The notes: a model not told the origin generated them from the letters alone. A stretch of 64,000 nucleotides of DNA from Breviolum minutum Mf 1.05b.01 (GCA_000507305.1 DF240153.1:62001-126000); one strand, 5' to 3'. Positions 24,480 to 37,080 are shown, numbered from the stretch's first letter. Made by a program: numbers and translations.

Positions 24480-24583
24480 TTACACCCCTGAAAACTAACA
24501 TGTCCCAAAAAATTGACTATTTTAGTAGGGAATACATCTTCCAACCATTGATTTTCAGGTTCCATGTTAATCTTCCGGGGTGT
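24480..24583. repeat. Family D hairpin
   Basis: TACACCCCTGAAAACTAACATG and CATGTTAATCTTCCGGGGTGTA arms. It truncates the recombinase fragment on the minus strand. Confidence 0.7.
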
Positions 24584-24599
24584 AATCTTCCAAGGGATT

Positions 24600-25365
24600 C
24601 TGTATCTCCAACCCAACCACACACCACACACCGAGACCACCAAGGTACTGAAGCCGCTCGACTGGAGCCAGGAGTTACGGGAGGAGCTAACCCATCCACC
24701 ATGTGAGGACCTGATTTTCGGGGAAGGAGTTTCTTCACTTGATAATGGTCGTTTTGTTGGAGCACCTGAAGTGTTCGGCGCAGGAAGCAACGGGAGCCTG
24801 CCCAGCTCAAGGTTCATGCTTGCCCGACATGAAAGCCAGCTTTCGGCCCAATGGTCCTCTGTGATGCCTTGGCATGGAGCAACTGCGTGAAGAAACACGT
24901 TTCTAAACGCGGCAGAGTGCACGCACTTGTGTGAAGACACAATGCACTCCAGGAATCGCAAAACACCTGAGCCATCCCTGTCGATTATCATGGACTCCGC
25001 TCTCTGCAAATCCGACCACCGACTCCGGGTGTAAACCATCATCAAAACTGTTCCACAAAAAATCCTGTCCCACAAGTTTTCGTCAATGGAACATACCATC
25101 TTGTGCAACACTTGAAGTTCAATGACTGTAAAAGGAGAACGTTTGATGGGAGCACCCCACCACGTTTGGTTGCAGCAGCCCCAGAACAACGTCTTGATGA
25201 TGTAAGATTTGCCAATTCAGGTATGTCCAACACGTGTTGGCAAAAGCGAAGAGACTCCAAAACTCCCGCCAGTCTGGTAGGAGCCACTGACTTGTCCTGC
25301 TGCTCCACCAAGAACTGATACAACAATGACTCGCTCCCTGGAACGAATTGATAGCCCGCCATTTA
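24600..25365 (-). pseudogene. Truncated tyrosine-recombinase-type element gene
   Basis: Reading minus from 25362: ESLRFCQHVLDIPELA and TSSRRCSGAA in one frame, then after a one-base change near 25160, VIELQVLHKMVCSIDENLWD, FCGTVLMMVYTRSRWSD (catalytic-type Arg), FLECIVSSHKCVHSAAFR (Lys), LPAPNTSGAPTKRPLSSEE, and RSSHGG (box II-like His). The HxxR end and the catalytic tyrosine are missing. Downstream the frame runs into a TIR hairpin at 24480-24583. Upstream it is cut near 25365 by a fragment of repeat E. I recognise the block from dinoflagellate tyrosine-recombinase proteins, a lineage distinct from the 54-62 kb element. It is dead: truncated at both ends and frame-shifted. Confidence 0.65.
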
Positions 25366-25588
25366 TAAATGGTTGGCCTTGGGGTTCCAGGTACTGCTTG
25401 GTTTTCATGACAAGATCCAGTAGTTCAACTCCTAACATCGCCACAAGATGGACCCCAAAAAGTCCATGAAAAACTGGGAAAAACACCCCCCAGCAAACTA
25501 TACTGATTGGTTCGTGACCGGATCCTTATAATTGGCTATTATTGTAACCCCCAAATAACTGGATAGTTTGTTCATTCCGCATTTAAAC

Positions 25589-25683
25589 TACCTGGAACCC
25601 TTTGATGACCCTTCTTTTGGTTCGGAAAGGGCTTTGTTTTGAGGAGTTGACCTTTAAAAATAGAGGTCATTTGGGTTCCAGGG
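25589..25683. repeat. Family E TIR element
   Basis: TACCTGGAACCC and GGGTTCCAGGGA ends. A further fragment at 25366-25400 caps the recombinase relic. Confidence 0.7.
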
Positions 25684-26442
25684 ATATAAATAGCCAGGGT
25701 TTTGGTTACTACTCAATTAGTACTTAGCTGCCTGGTGGCTCATCATCCCGCGAAACCCTTCAGATAGATTGAATAGATCTTTTGAGCATGACCAGTATTA
25801 TTTTCACTATCAACCCCCACAACTCCCCAATCTACCATTGGCTGAATCACATATATAGCTTCTACCAACCTGAATCAGTTCATTCCAAAATCATCACCAT
25901 ACCAAGCTGTCAACCCCTCTCGACTTGGGAAGGTTGAGAATTCAATCCAAATTTGAATCAAAGCCGCCAAACCATCAATATTTAGATCCGGAATATTGCT
26001 ACCATCTGTGGCGGATTGTTTTTTTTCGAAAATGTAGAGGGGACATATAATCTGCAAGAATTGAATTCACTACTGGGTTTTTCGCGCTGACCAAAAAGCA
26101 TCCCTTGTGATAGTTGGTGTTTATTTCTATACATTAGCGTTCTCCAGCCACTCCCGGGAACACCGGCATGGGTCTATAGACAGTATAGTAAGAATGTAAC
26201 TTTCATAGCTTCCTATAAGCTAGCTAGTATATACTGATACTTAAGTATGTAAGCAAAGGAAGTCACACACCCCTATGGTGGTGGTTGCTTTGTGGTGCTG
26301 TACTACATGAAGTATAGAAAGTATCTCGTATGCATGCAGTGGCCGTTTATCTTCTGCCTCGGGGTGGACGGGTTGGGGAGTCGGGGAAAAACAATGTCAA
26401 CAAAAAAATGCTGCAAAGAGTTACAAATGTGAAATTGGTACT

Positions 26443-26546
26443 CTAGTTGGTGGTTGAACCAACCCATTTGAAAAATATGCTCGTCAAAATGGGAATCTTC
26501 TCAATTTTCGGGGTGAAAATAAATAACATTTGAAACCACCTCCTAG
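26443..26546 (+). mobile_element. MITE family A copy 8 with 4-bp TSD
   Basis: 104 bp, flanked on both sides by TACT. Confidence 0.82.
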
Positions 26547-26700
26547 TACTTTTCTTCCCTTTTCCAAAATAATGTCAGTCAATACAAAATTCGACACCCA
26601 AAAAAATCCCATTGTGCCGAAAACACCCAATAAAAATTAACCTGATCGTTTTGGCTATATAGGGGATGGTATTACCCAATTATGTGGGGATCACCCAGTA

Positions 26701-26803
26701 TACCCCCCTGAAGTTTAACAGCTCGCCCCTGAAAAGTTACCTTCCCAACAGGAAATTCATCTTCTATCATTTTTCAGCAGCTATGTTAAACTTCGGGGGA
26801 GTA
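26701..26803. mobile_element. Stowaway-like MITE, family C variant
   Basis: TACCCCCCTGAAGTTTAAC and GTTAAACTTCGGGGGAGTA arms; TA flanks. Confidence 0.7.
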
Positions 26804-26852
26804 ATGGAAAGGTATCCTTGATTTTTGTTTTCGTGTCTCACCTGGTCCTGGT

Positions 26853-26996
26853 GGTAGAAGTCTCACTGGGATGAAGCGCCGCCTCGGTCGTCGACAAGTA
26901 GTCGTCTGCCGCTGTGTGGAACCGTGGGAGTCATCTACATCCCATCAATGGTTGTTTCTGGTTCCCTCAATAGGTGGTAGGTGATACAAAATCCCC
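26853..26996 (+). CDS. Candidate exon, Arg-rich
   Basis: The plus frame reads GPGGRSLTGMKRRLGRRQVV, then VCRCVEPWESSTSHQWLFLV and PSIGGR to a stop, in a short GC-rich island preceded by a T-rich run. No repeat family covers it. Weak: one frame only, no recognised family. Confidence 0.22.
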
Positions 26997-27128
26997 CAAT
27001 TGGCCGTATATACCACTTATATAATATAATAGTCCTTGCCAATTGGGTGATTATATGATCCCAGAATTCCCATTATCTGGAAAACTCTCGGAAACCCTTA
27101 TAGAAACGAGTGAGTTGTGCAAGTTATA

Positions 27129-27231
27129 CTAGTTGGTGGTTGAACCAACCCATTTGAAAAATGTGCTCGTCAAATTGGATCATTTCCCCAAGTAGGGATG
27201 AAAATAACAAATATTTGAAACCACCACCCAG
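27129..27231 (+). mobile_element. MITE family A copy 9
   Basis: 103 bp, flanks TATA and TATG (three of four match). Confidence 0.78.
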
Positions 27232-28540
27232 TATGTCATATGTTCGAAAAAAAAACTGAAAATTATTGCCTGGGAAGCTGAAGACTATGAAAATCCAATT
27301 TCAAGACAGTCAATCATACGAAAAAAAAAAAGTCATCAGAGATACGACTATGAAAAGTAACGGCTGGAACCTAAAAATCATCCAATTGACGAAGGAAAAT
27401 TATCTTCCAAACCTTCGCTTTTGGGTTCAAAATATGTTAAATGTCCTGGATGTATATAGTTGTTCAGTAGGATCACGAAAAGGGTTCTTTCTCACCCACC
27501 AAAAGTTTCAACTGGAGGAAAATTGTGTGAGCTATAAGTTTAAAGATATACTCCATATAACTCACCCCTTTGTTGAGTTCCTGGGACAGCATAAGTAAGA
27601 AAGAAAAATGTCGCCCACCCTTTATCACACTTACTAAATACAGCATGAAAGACCCCACAACATTGGAATGAGTCCGGTCCAATTCTCGCATCTCGGCCTA
27701 CTCTTTCAGAGATGCAGTTTTTTGGCTGGGGGACTGTTTTTTTTCCCACAACATGATCCAAAAGCCAAAAATGTGAGGGTCTTTTTTGGAGGGAAAAAGA
27801 TCTCAATATGGCTACTTGGATGTCCTGTTGGAAGTTAGGATCAAAGGTCAGGATCAGTGGGTGATTTCAGCCCAATTCATACCCCATCTATAAGTAGATT
27901 TTATAACCCATTAATCCTAACAATAGATCCTAACCTCCTGGGCCATCCAAGTAGGTGATTCATACCCCATTTATAGCTATAAGTGTTGCATCCAATCACT
28001 TCCAACCGTCCCGGTAGCCATCCGAGTAGCCGGAGTAGCCGGAAAAAATGCCCAACGTGGAGCCCTCTAAGTTTCCCACCCAGAAATCGACCCGAAATCC
28101 CCAACCACTTGGGATGGTGGAAAAAAAAACACCAGGCGGGGTACATAACAGGTGGGATATTTTTTACCCAACCTCAACTGATGAGGACACAGGATTGATA
28201 TTTCTGGTGGAACTACATGGGTGTTTCCAAAAATAGGGGGAAAACCCCCAAAATGGATGGTTTATAATGGAAAAACCCTATTAAAATGGGATGATTTGGG
28301 GGGAAAACCCACCATTTTAAGGAAACACCCACATCATGCTACTAAGGTGTTCGAAAAAAAAAATCTCGCATTGCCAGGGTGAGTCCCCTAAAGGTCCTAT
28401 GCTTGGACACAGGCCCTCAAAGGACTTACTGTCAGTGAAGTCCTACTAAAAAAAACGACGTGTCAAGTAAGGAAACAACTTGACAAACTGCCTGAGACTC
28501 TAAAAAAATCATTTGAGCCAACAAAAACACCATCTCTCTG

Positions 28541-28664
28541 ACCAATTCTTAATAGCAACCTTTTTCGGGATGGTGAGTTCACGTCACCCGAACTCAAAGC
28601 TTAGTTTTTCGTGACCTCCAACGAATTCGGGGATTTTTAAAGGTCACGGCGGCTGAATCACCTG
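28541..28664 (-). repeat. Family B TIR element
   Basis: AATTCTTAATAGCAACC to GGCTGAATCACCTG; shares the TTAATAG and GGCGGCTGAATC variants with the copy at 32825, so these two form a subfamily. Confidence 0.7.
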
Positions 28665-28831
28665 CGTCGACCATTTTTTTACTGGTTGGTTCATAAGGAT
28701 TCCCAGAATGGGAGAATCCCAAAAAACCAAGGGTTTTTCACCCCCTTGATGACCCAAAACGACCAGGTTTTGTCACTGCTGATTTGAGGGTTAGTCGAAA
28801 TTCCTCACTCTCGCAGGATCAGCCGTCTTTG

Positions 28832-28919
28832 CTTTCAACCCATTTGAAAAATATTAGTGAAATTGGATCATTTCCCCAGGTAGAGGTGAAAATAAAAAAT
28901 ATTCGAAACCACTACCTAG
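28832..28919 (+). mobile_element. MITE family A copy 10, left TIR lost
   Basis: The interior and right TIR are clear; the left end begins at CTTTCAACCC. Confidence 0.65.
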
Positions 28920-30008
28920 AAATTCTTTCATAGACAGCCATCCTCCATTGGACCTCAACTCTCAATTCCAGAAACATGTCACAAAAACGCTAACTTGGAC
29001 GAAATTCTTTTGCGAACCATCAGATGAAATCGATGAATGTCCCCCTTAAACATCACATTTAAAAAAAAATGGCAGTTGAAATGTTGAAAACCCCTTTTCA
29101 GTATGTGATGTACAGCATTCAAAACGTCCGCCTTTTTGTTCTCCCATGATCTTGGATTACAAATCATCAAATCATCAAATCATTCATCAAAACAACTGGC
29201 ATCAATCGTTGATGCCTTGATCCATTCAAAATAAAAATGTCGAAAACAAAAAATCCTCCAAAATCAATGTCGTTTTTCATGCTTCTCTTGTGAAGAAACC
29301 CTAGTGCTCCAAATGTGAGAAGGTATTTACCAAAACCCACTCCAAAACAACTTGCAAAAAGGAGCACTGAGCATAAGGGATAATTACCCCCATGTAAGTT
29401 GGTTGAAATTCATCCCCTAGGGTAGTTATAATCCAAGTTATGTATTACCTACCATGAGCCCCCAAAACCTACATGTTAGAGGTTTGTATTATAAATTCAT
29501 GGAAAACCATCTTTTTTCCAAGGCGACCCAAAACAAATTGCCATCCGTTGATTTTTTATTCCAAAAAAAATCTTGGGAGTCCCAAGCAGCGCTACGGTGC
29601 GTGGCCAATCAGCCACTGCCTGTGGAAGATTTTTTTTTGGGGGGGGGGGTGGGGGGGTGGCTGTTGAGGTTTCTGAAACAAAAAAAATGGGGAAAACACT
29701 GGGGAAACAAAATGTTGTTTGAGGTTTTTGTTGAGGTTTTTGCCAAATGACAGCTGTAAAAACTGGGTGAAAAATGGGATGAAGAAAGGAGTATAAAGAC
29801 GTTTCTTAAATGATTATATATAAAGACTGGATTATATATTTGGTGTGGCCCCCCCCTTCTTAGGTTAAAGAAGGGCACTAAAGAACTTGCTTCTAAGCAT
29901 CCGATTTCCATGATAGAAATTGAACGCAACCATACCAACAAATAATGAGACCGTTGGAAAAGGTGGTTCCTTGGAAAGATGACTATTTAGAGGTATAGTG
30001 AGTATAAC

Positions 30009-30113
30009 TACCCTCCGTAAAACTATCATAGCCCCTGAAAGTAGGCCTTCTCAAAAGGAAAGTAATCTCCCAACCACCAATTTTCAGGGGCTATGTTAAT
30101 TTTAGGGATTGTA
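30009..30113. mobile_element. Stowaway-like MITE, family C
   Basis: TACCCTCCGTAAAACTATC and TTAATTTTAGGGATTGTA arms around the CCCCTGAAAGTAGG stem. Confidence 0.7.
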
Positions 30114-30979
30114 CCACTTATATAGAATATTGAAAAAAAATGAATTGCTCCCGTTCGAGCAAAACACTGAATCAGCACGCACACAGAACAGCGAAAAAAC
30201 AAAGCACACTGGCAGCGCGACATATTCTGAATCTATAGTTACACAGTACCCTGGAAGTCAACCACCATGTTCAAAATGGTAGTTCCTTGTGGATCATGAT
30301 AAACCCTTAACTATACTAAACAAACCTACAAAAAATAGTGGTCAAGGACTTCCAGGGTTTAAAAAAAAAACTGCAAAAATGTAGGACCTGCATACTAGTA
30401 TACCAGTCACCACCTGAATGTTTTTTGCATTTTGTGGGTTTGGAGATCCCAAACTAAACCGATGCCACTAGCCTACTGGGAAGGGAGACAACCCAACCTA
30501 CCGTTGAAGGAAGAAATCCGGAAGTCATCCGGAAGTCTGTTCGACTGTTCAACAGCCTTCTTACTTGCAGATATATCAAAATCCTTTCCTGTTTTTTGTC
30601 CACCCATCTTGCCCCCAAAAAGAGCCACTCATTGACCCTTCCCAACATCGAAAAAAAAAATGTTAAAAAACAATAAAAAATCACAAACCACATCTACAAC
30701 CTCATGTTTTCACATGATTCCTGGTTGTTTTCCTTTGGGTTTTTGGGTATCTGGGGTACCACTTCCCCACTTTTTTTCCGGCCAAAAATCCCCGGCACAA
30801 AAAAAAAATCGCCAAATCGCCTCATTGACCTCGTTCACTGGGTCCAAGACCTGACGGGTGAGAGCTATTGAAAAAAAAACGGAAACCTTACAGAACATTA
30901 GATGTAAAAAATCTAACAAGAAACAAATTTATCACAAACAACAAAAAAAACCAGAATGGATATATTTGGAGTTTTGTTC

Positions 30980-31089
30980 TACCCTAAGAATCAGCTGGGA
31001 CCCTCCTATGGATGGGGTTTGACCCTGTATTACGGAGGGTTCTGGGATCTCCAAACCACCATCTTTGAGATCCCATGATTCTTAGGGTA
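30980..31089. repeat. TIR element, family not otherwise named
   Basis: 110 bp with perfect 14-bp ends TACCCTAAGAATCA and TGATTCTTAGGGTA. It sits between two copies of a roughly 65-bp direct repeat (30905-30970 and 31089-31160). Confidence 0.75.
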
Positions 31090-31149
31090 AAAAAAATCTA
31101 ACAGAAACAAATTTATCACAACCAAAAAAAAATCACACAGTTAGGTAAG

Positions 31150-32590
31150 ATATATTTGTGATCATTTGCAGCCGAAGTGTGATAAATATCCCAGTGCCAT
31201 ATTGCTTAAAAGATCCAGTGCCCTTTTGTTTTCAAGCAATATATTTGAAAGGGCTGCCACATCGTCTTATTGCTTTTTTTTTCGGTTGGTTCGCGACGTG
31301 GCGCGCGGAACGTGACCTCCTGTGCCATTGAGGTCCCGCGGTTGGGGCTACGACGGCCGCCGCCGAATTTCCCCCCTCCCCAGACTACTGAGCCAAAAGA
31401 TGCGTGGAAGCCCGGTGTTGGGACAAATCGTTCGGATTTTTAGGCGCCCCGGCAAAACCCGTTCTTTCGGTAGGGGGACGAAAAAAACTCCACTTGGTTC
31501 TTTTTTGGGTGGAATTTTAAAGAAAAGTAAACGTCATTTATCAGGTAACGTGTAGGGTTTTTGCTTGGCTCGATGTATAACTGGTAGGGGCCCATCTTGT
31601 GAAACCAATGCTTTTTTTTTCGGGTCTGAATTTTGAAATCCTTCAAAAAAGTCGAGGGAAAAAATGTGCAGATATATATATATATATCATATCTGGGGAA
31701 AAAAATGCAAGACGCTCCTGAAAACAAAACATGTTGAACCCTAAAATGGAGGTGGATGGAAGATAGTCTGCTTTTCTTTCGAAAGGGCTGGCCTTAATTT
31801 GGGTTTGGTTGAAAGCTCGTTTTTTTCCAGAGAACTCAAAAACAAGTAGAGTTCTACCCTCCATCTTACAGGGGTCATTAAATTACGAACCCAAACACTG
31901 CACTTTATGAGGGAATTCCCTCAAAATTACCACATATTTGATCATACTTGCATTGTTTGATCCCCAAAAAAATAGGTAATTGAATGACCACCCACTTCAA
32001 CCTGGTGTTGTCACTTTACACCGGATGAAAAAATGGTGAAACTCCTCAAGAGGAAGGAAAAAAAAATGAGGAAAATTTGCCCCTGGATTTGATGAAAATT
32101 CTCTCATTTTATTCGTTGCCGGTTTCCATGAATCACATCCATTTTTTCACCAATTTCATTCTGGCCAAATGGAAGAATATTTCACCAGCCTAGAATTTTT
32201 GGTAAATATAAGAGGGCTTCCCTTCCGAAAAGTTAGCGGCACAGGTCGTGTGAGGTCGCTATGATTAGAATTTCATCAAATCTTTGTGCAACGAAGTCTG
32301 TTTGACGCTCCCGGGTTTTTTGCTGCTTTGGCTTTTCGAAACGGTCCTTCACTCACCCTGCAGATCTATGGAACTCAGTTCTTTCACCCAAAACCTGTTT
32401 ACTGCAGGTTGAAACAAGAAAACTTGTAGAGTCTTTTAAATCCCTAGGGATCCAATCACCTTGTCAGAGGATGATTGGGGTGTACTCCATCACCTCCACA
32501 ACGCAGGTCGTATTTAGGTTCCATGAAACCATCCTCAGAAGGTGATTTGGATCCCTCGGGCCCTAGGCAGTATAGATCCCTTTTGAATGT
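31150..32590. other. Unannotated stretch with GC-rich patch
   Basis: 31300-31460 is GC-rich (GTGGCGCGCGGAACG, CGGCCGCCGCC) and could be exonic or regulatory. The rest is unique AT-rich DNA with a short TA run at 31674-31687. No gene supported. Confidence 0.4.
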
Positions 32591-32824
32591 GCTGGTTTGT
32601 CAATGAAATATAATGTGAGGCAAGAAAACTGCCCGAATTTCAGGAATTCTTATTCCCTGAAAAAAAATCGCTTTGTCTTAGTGCTTTTGGGATTTTTGTT
32701 GGGTGGAGTCCCTTCCATAGTCACCTCGAAAATGCTGAGGACAACAAGTCCGTCTAGGAAGGACACACCCTTTAAGAAGGACATCACCTCCTTCCCAGGA
32801 TGATTCTTAACATAAAAACATACC

Positions 32825-32954
32825 CCTGGCAATTCTTAATAGTAACCTTCTTTGGGAATGGTGAGTGAGTTCACGTACCCGATTTCAAAGCTTAGTTTTT
32901 CATGACCTCCAAGGATCGGGGATTTTTAAAGGTCACGGCGGCTGAATCACCTGG
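32825..32954 (-). repeat. Family B TIR element
   Basis: CCTGGCAATTCTTAATAG to GGCTGAATCACCTGG. Confidence 0.72.
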
Positions 32955-33689
32955 CACTGTATCGTTTTTTTTGCGGTTTGGGACCCGTATAATGGTTAAG
33001 TATAATATTCCCCATATAATTGGGTAGCACTTCATTCCCTATGTACCCTAAACAACCAGGGGCCCTTTTTTCATTGCTCACCTGGACCTTCCAAACATTG
33101 CCAAATAGAACCCAGAGCTGATTCACCATACCAGATTCCAGTTCAATTTGGCACCCGCAAGGTGCGAGTTGCTTCAAGAAGACACACATGTTTGTTCATG
33201 TTTAGAATAAGTTTTTCAACTTCATAATTTTTCCTTTGAAGCGGCGTAAACTGCTTCAGCTTCCAAAGAAAAAAAACAACCAGCCAAAAAACTGCTAGAC
33301 CAACCAACACCCCAAAAAAAACACTAACATCAACTTCCCCTCCGGTTCAAAAACGCCACATAAAAAATATATATATATATATATATTTCAACGCACAAAC
33401 GCGGCCTTTTTTTTTCGGTCCAACGGAAATTCCGGCAATTCTTCTGTCGACTTTTTTGTCGAGGAGGTGGAACTCCGAGAATGTTCGTCCTTTAAGGTTA
33501 GGATCCTAAAATTCCGGGATGCGAAATCCGAGTTTGCCATAATCACTTGAAACGACCCTAAAAATAGGAGAAACCCTACATCACCAAGGGACTTGCTACT
33601 TGTCAATCTTTGGGGTTGATTTTCCCATGTAGCAAGGTTCTTATGGTGGACCCCGTAAATGGGACCTCCGAATTCCGATCGTTAGTTGT

Positions 33690-33780
33690 GCCCTCCCTGA
33701 AACTAACGGTGGGTATCACCTGGCCGCTAAAGTATTCCAACCATCCATTTTCAGGTGCGAACTGCTAGTTTTAGAAGAAT
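33690..33780. mobile_element. Family C MITE, short
   Basis: GCCCTCCCTGAAACTAAC start and CAGGTGCGAACTGCTAG interior; right arm degraded. Confidence 0.6.
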
Positions 33781-33820
33781 AATGGAGTCAAATGGGCGTT
33801 TTTGATACATGTCCTTTCCA

Positions 33821-34032
33821 GCTCAACGGGTTTCACTGGGTTTTTTTCACCCTGAAATAATTGGAGTTATCAAATGGGTTTTTTTATAAATGGCCGGCCA
33901 GTTCAATGGGTTTCACTGGGAGTTTTTCACCCTGAAATAATTGGAGTTATCAAATGGGTTTTTTTATAAATGGCCGGCCAGTTCAATGGGTTTCACTGGG
34001 AGTTTTTCACCCTGAAATAATTGGAGTTATAA
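33821..34032. repeat. 80-bp tandem repeat, about 2.7 units
   Basis: The unit GTTCAATGGGTTTCACTGGG..ATAAATGGCCGGCCA begins at 33821, 33901 and 33981, almost identical between units; the third is cut at GGAGTTAT. One unit diverges at its start (GCTCAACGGG). Confidence 0.9.
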
Positions 34033-34207
34033 GTTCTTTCACCCTACAAAAGGTAAACTGGGTCCGGTTTTCCAAGGCACATCTTGTAGGGCAAATATTG
34101 AAGGTCATTGTGGACTTCTTGTTTGGACTTCAGGTGCAAAAAAATTTCGTCCCAACGTAGGACTTCACGTGAAAAAAAAAACACAGATGCAACACCAGTT
34201 GTGGTAC

Positions 34208-34347
34208 TTGGAGGATCATCCCAATTAGTAAGTAGTTAGTAACCCCTATTTATAAGCCATTTAGGTCATTTGGAAGGGGAATAACCTCAGTTAGGGGACT
34301 TACTAACCATGGTTATTAACCACTTACTAAATGGGATGATCCTCCAA
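34208..34347. repeat. Family H TIR element
   Basis: Perfect 15-bp inverted ends TTGGAGGATCATCCC and GGGATGATCCTCCAA; inner AGTAAGTAGTTAGTAA and TTACTAACC also pair. Confidence 0.8.
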
Positions 34348-34839
34348 CTAGGGTTCTACTGGGGTTGTTTAACCTCACATGTTTTTCCACCAGGGCTCAA
34401 ACAACCCGCCCCGAAAAACTCCGCAAACTTGACCTAGATGTGGAAGAGGTATACCAAAGGTCCTAAGGTCATGTCTTCAAAAAGCAACCTTTTTTTGGAC
34501 CCTGGCCGTATTTATATATATTTATATATACATACCCCCGAGAACTTAACAAGAAATATTGTGTATATATATACCTGATACATATGTTCGTTTTTTTATG
34601 TGTATGTATATGTAATATATATATATATAGCTTTTTGGATATGCCCCCCACCCAGCGACATTCACCACCATGATTATTATATTTGTAGGTAAGGAGTCCC
34701 TAAAAACCTTCGTTTGCCTCTTTTACTGGGCGTGGGTGGATCCAATATATGTTTAGACGCCCTTCAACACAAATATCTCCCATCACATGATCATCACAAT
34801 CAACCATTACCGTATACATCAGAATCATCCCATCGTTTC

Positions 34840-35235
34840 TTTTTTGTATGTGTTCAATCTGGTGGCTCCATTTTGCTCAAACAAAAATCACGAATCAAAC
34901 AAAACAGGACGACCCCAACGAGAGCTCTTTCCTTTTTCGTTCCACTTCCCTGCTGGTTCATTTCAAGCCACAAGGTGTTTGTGACTTCCATTCCGGTGCC
35001 TTTTGCAACTGCCTTGGGCAGTTGTTTAGAAAGGCTCCTCACACCGAGAGTCGGCTTCCGGCGTCCGGCATCCAAATCTGTTGGTCCCCCGAAGGGGGGA
35101 ACTGCTTGCAAAACACTTCAAGTTACACCCAGGGACAAAAAAGATGGCGCACGGCACCCTTGTATCGGTTTTTTGTAGGCCCTGTATTACCTCTTGGGGA
35201 CTCTGCCATGTATTTTTTGACTATGGGGTAAGACG
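34840..35235 (+). other. Coding-like, repeat-free segment
   Basis: Two overlapping plus frames stay open through a GC-richer patch. The better one reads GVCDFHSGAFCNCLGQLFRK, APHTESRLPASGIQICWSPE and GQKRWRTAPLYRFFVG. Unrecognised; may be exon or chance. Confidence 0.2.
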
Positions 35236-35749
35236 TTGGTTTTACCACCAGATGGGCCAATCCTCCCGATCGTTATAAAAAAGGAGTCAAACATAAACCT
35301 ATAAGTGGCCTTATTTCGATGGCTAACTGGGTTTTTTGTCATCCCTAATTTTTGCGGAGTTATTTTCAGCCTACTTCTAACTGATTCTAACTACTATGGA
35401 CCCATCTTGTAACCACCTGTAAGTTTTTCAACAAACAGGCATCAACTGTCTATACCCTGGAGTCGTTGTTTCTTCCACCCCATTTTTACATATATGTTGC
35501 TTTGTCAGTTTCACCACTTTTCGATACACACTTTTCAGCATCATCCGGAAGGAAACAAGCCATTTTGCAATGGTAACAACGACTTCCAAGATTCTAGATA
35601 TACCTGATATACCCTCCACAAAACGGTCCGAAAACATATCCTACACCTTTTCAAGGGAAGGAAGTTCGGAAAATGATCGACTCAAACACACATCTTTTGG
35701 GTGGGTTTTTTTTCTTGGTTCCCTTCAAGGGTAGGATTCATTCAAGTTT

Positions 35750-35868
35750 CACCCTCCCCAAAAACTAACATTCATCGCACCTGTCAGGAGGCCGGGCCCC
35801 AAAAACGAGGTTTTCATCTTCCAACCATGAATTTTCAGGTGCGTTTGTTGTTAGTTTCCAGGAGGGTA
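35750..35868. mobile_element. Family C MITE
   Basis: ACCCTCCCCAAAAACTAAC and TTAGTTTCCAGGAGGGTA arms. Confidence 0.7.
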
Positions 35869-36139
35869 CCAATCAAATATCATGACTCTCAATCCCCACC
35901 AAGGAACAGAAAACAGTGGCGTTAGTTTTTGGCAACGGAAACATTTTTGACGCATAGAGATGTCGGGTGGTCAAAATGACCCAACGCCAAAATCGTGCGA
36001 CGTTCCAATTAATAAAAGGGCCCTTGACTTATAGACTGCTGCTTTTGTGGGTCAAAAATTCCGATTTTTTCCGCCAAAATAATAAAAAAAAGTGGTGCCA
36101 AAATTCGGCTCCCATTTCCCATGCTTCTGCTTCTGTGCC

Positions 36140-36256
36140 ATGCCGGAAGTCCAGGTTTTCTCGAAGGTGTTGTTGAAACGTTTTTGTTTGACGCAAAAAG
36201 CAGGGCGGAATTCTCGAAAGCTGCAGCCATATTTTGACCACAAGGATTCTTCGTGA
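36140..36256 (+). CDS. Small ORF in GC-rich patch
   Basis: 38 codons, ATG to TGA (MPEVQVFSKVLLKRFCLTQK, then AGRNSRKLQPYFDHKDSS). The composition differs from the AT-rich surroundings. The opposite strand is open too (36009-36296), so the strand is uncertain. Product unknown. Confidence 0.22.
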   Translation: MPEVQVFSKVLLKRFCLTQKAGRNSRKLQPYFDHKDSS

Positions 36257-36327
36257 AAATGAAGCAGGGAGAGCGCCAATTTGCATCACTTTGCAAAAAA
36301 AAGCATTCATTGTCTGAGATTATCCTG

Positions 36328-36395
36328 CCAAATTATGTTCACTTCTTCATTATCTGTGGCCAAATTATGTTCACTTCTTCATTATTTGTGGCCAA
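36328..36395. repeat. 32-bp direct duplication
   Basis: CCAAATTATGTTCACTTCTT..TGTGG twice in tandem with one base difference. Confidence 0.85.
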
Positions 36396-36884
36396 ATCAT
36401 CATTTTTAACCAACCCAGTCCCTAAAAATTTTGAGGATTTCCCTCCCAAAAAAGTGGATCACCCCCAAGTATTTCAGCCATTTTCATGGCCATTTGGAAG
36501 GGGTCCCACAATTGAAACAATCCGATTTTTAGGGGACAACAACGCTCACCATGGTTATTTTCACCACTGAAACAAGTCCTGGGAGCCAATCCTCCAAGTA
36601 GTACCCCGAAAATGGGTCCCTTTTTTCATCTGGGCAATTTTCAATCGATAAAATTCCTACCTTGAACCTTGCGGACCCTCACTACCATTTTCTGGATGAC
36701 CAAGCGGCGGGTTGGTCGTTATGCCTATAGATTTAATGATCCCATGCAAAATTCAGACCAGACTTCAATGAATTGGTCGGTAAAAAACCCTCAACCCAAT
36801 GGGTTTGTTTTTTGTTTCTCGGTGTTTTGGCTCCGCCGGCGTCCAGTGGTTGCTTGGTGTGTGTAGGTAGAGGGCCCCATATAA

Positions 36885-37080
36885 GAATCATAATGATACA
36901 AGAAATAAAATAGTAATAATCGATAATAACAAACAATACTAGTAATAATGGATCATAATAACAATAATAGATACTAACCATAGCAATAATGATGATTAAA
37001 AAATATCTAATACTAACAAAACTAATCGCATGACAAGAAGAATGGCAACTAAAACTAAACAATAATAAATATATGATTGA
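36885..37080. repeat. AT-rich low-complexity (AATAAT-type)
   Basis: Degenerate AATAATA/GATAATA sequence without coding signs. Confidence 0.8.
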
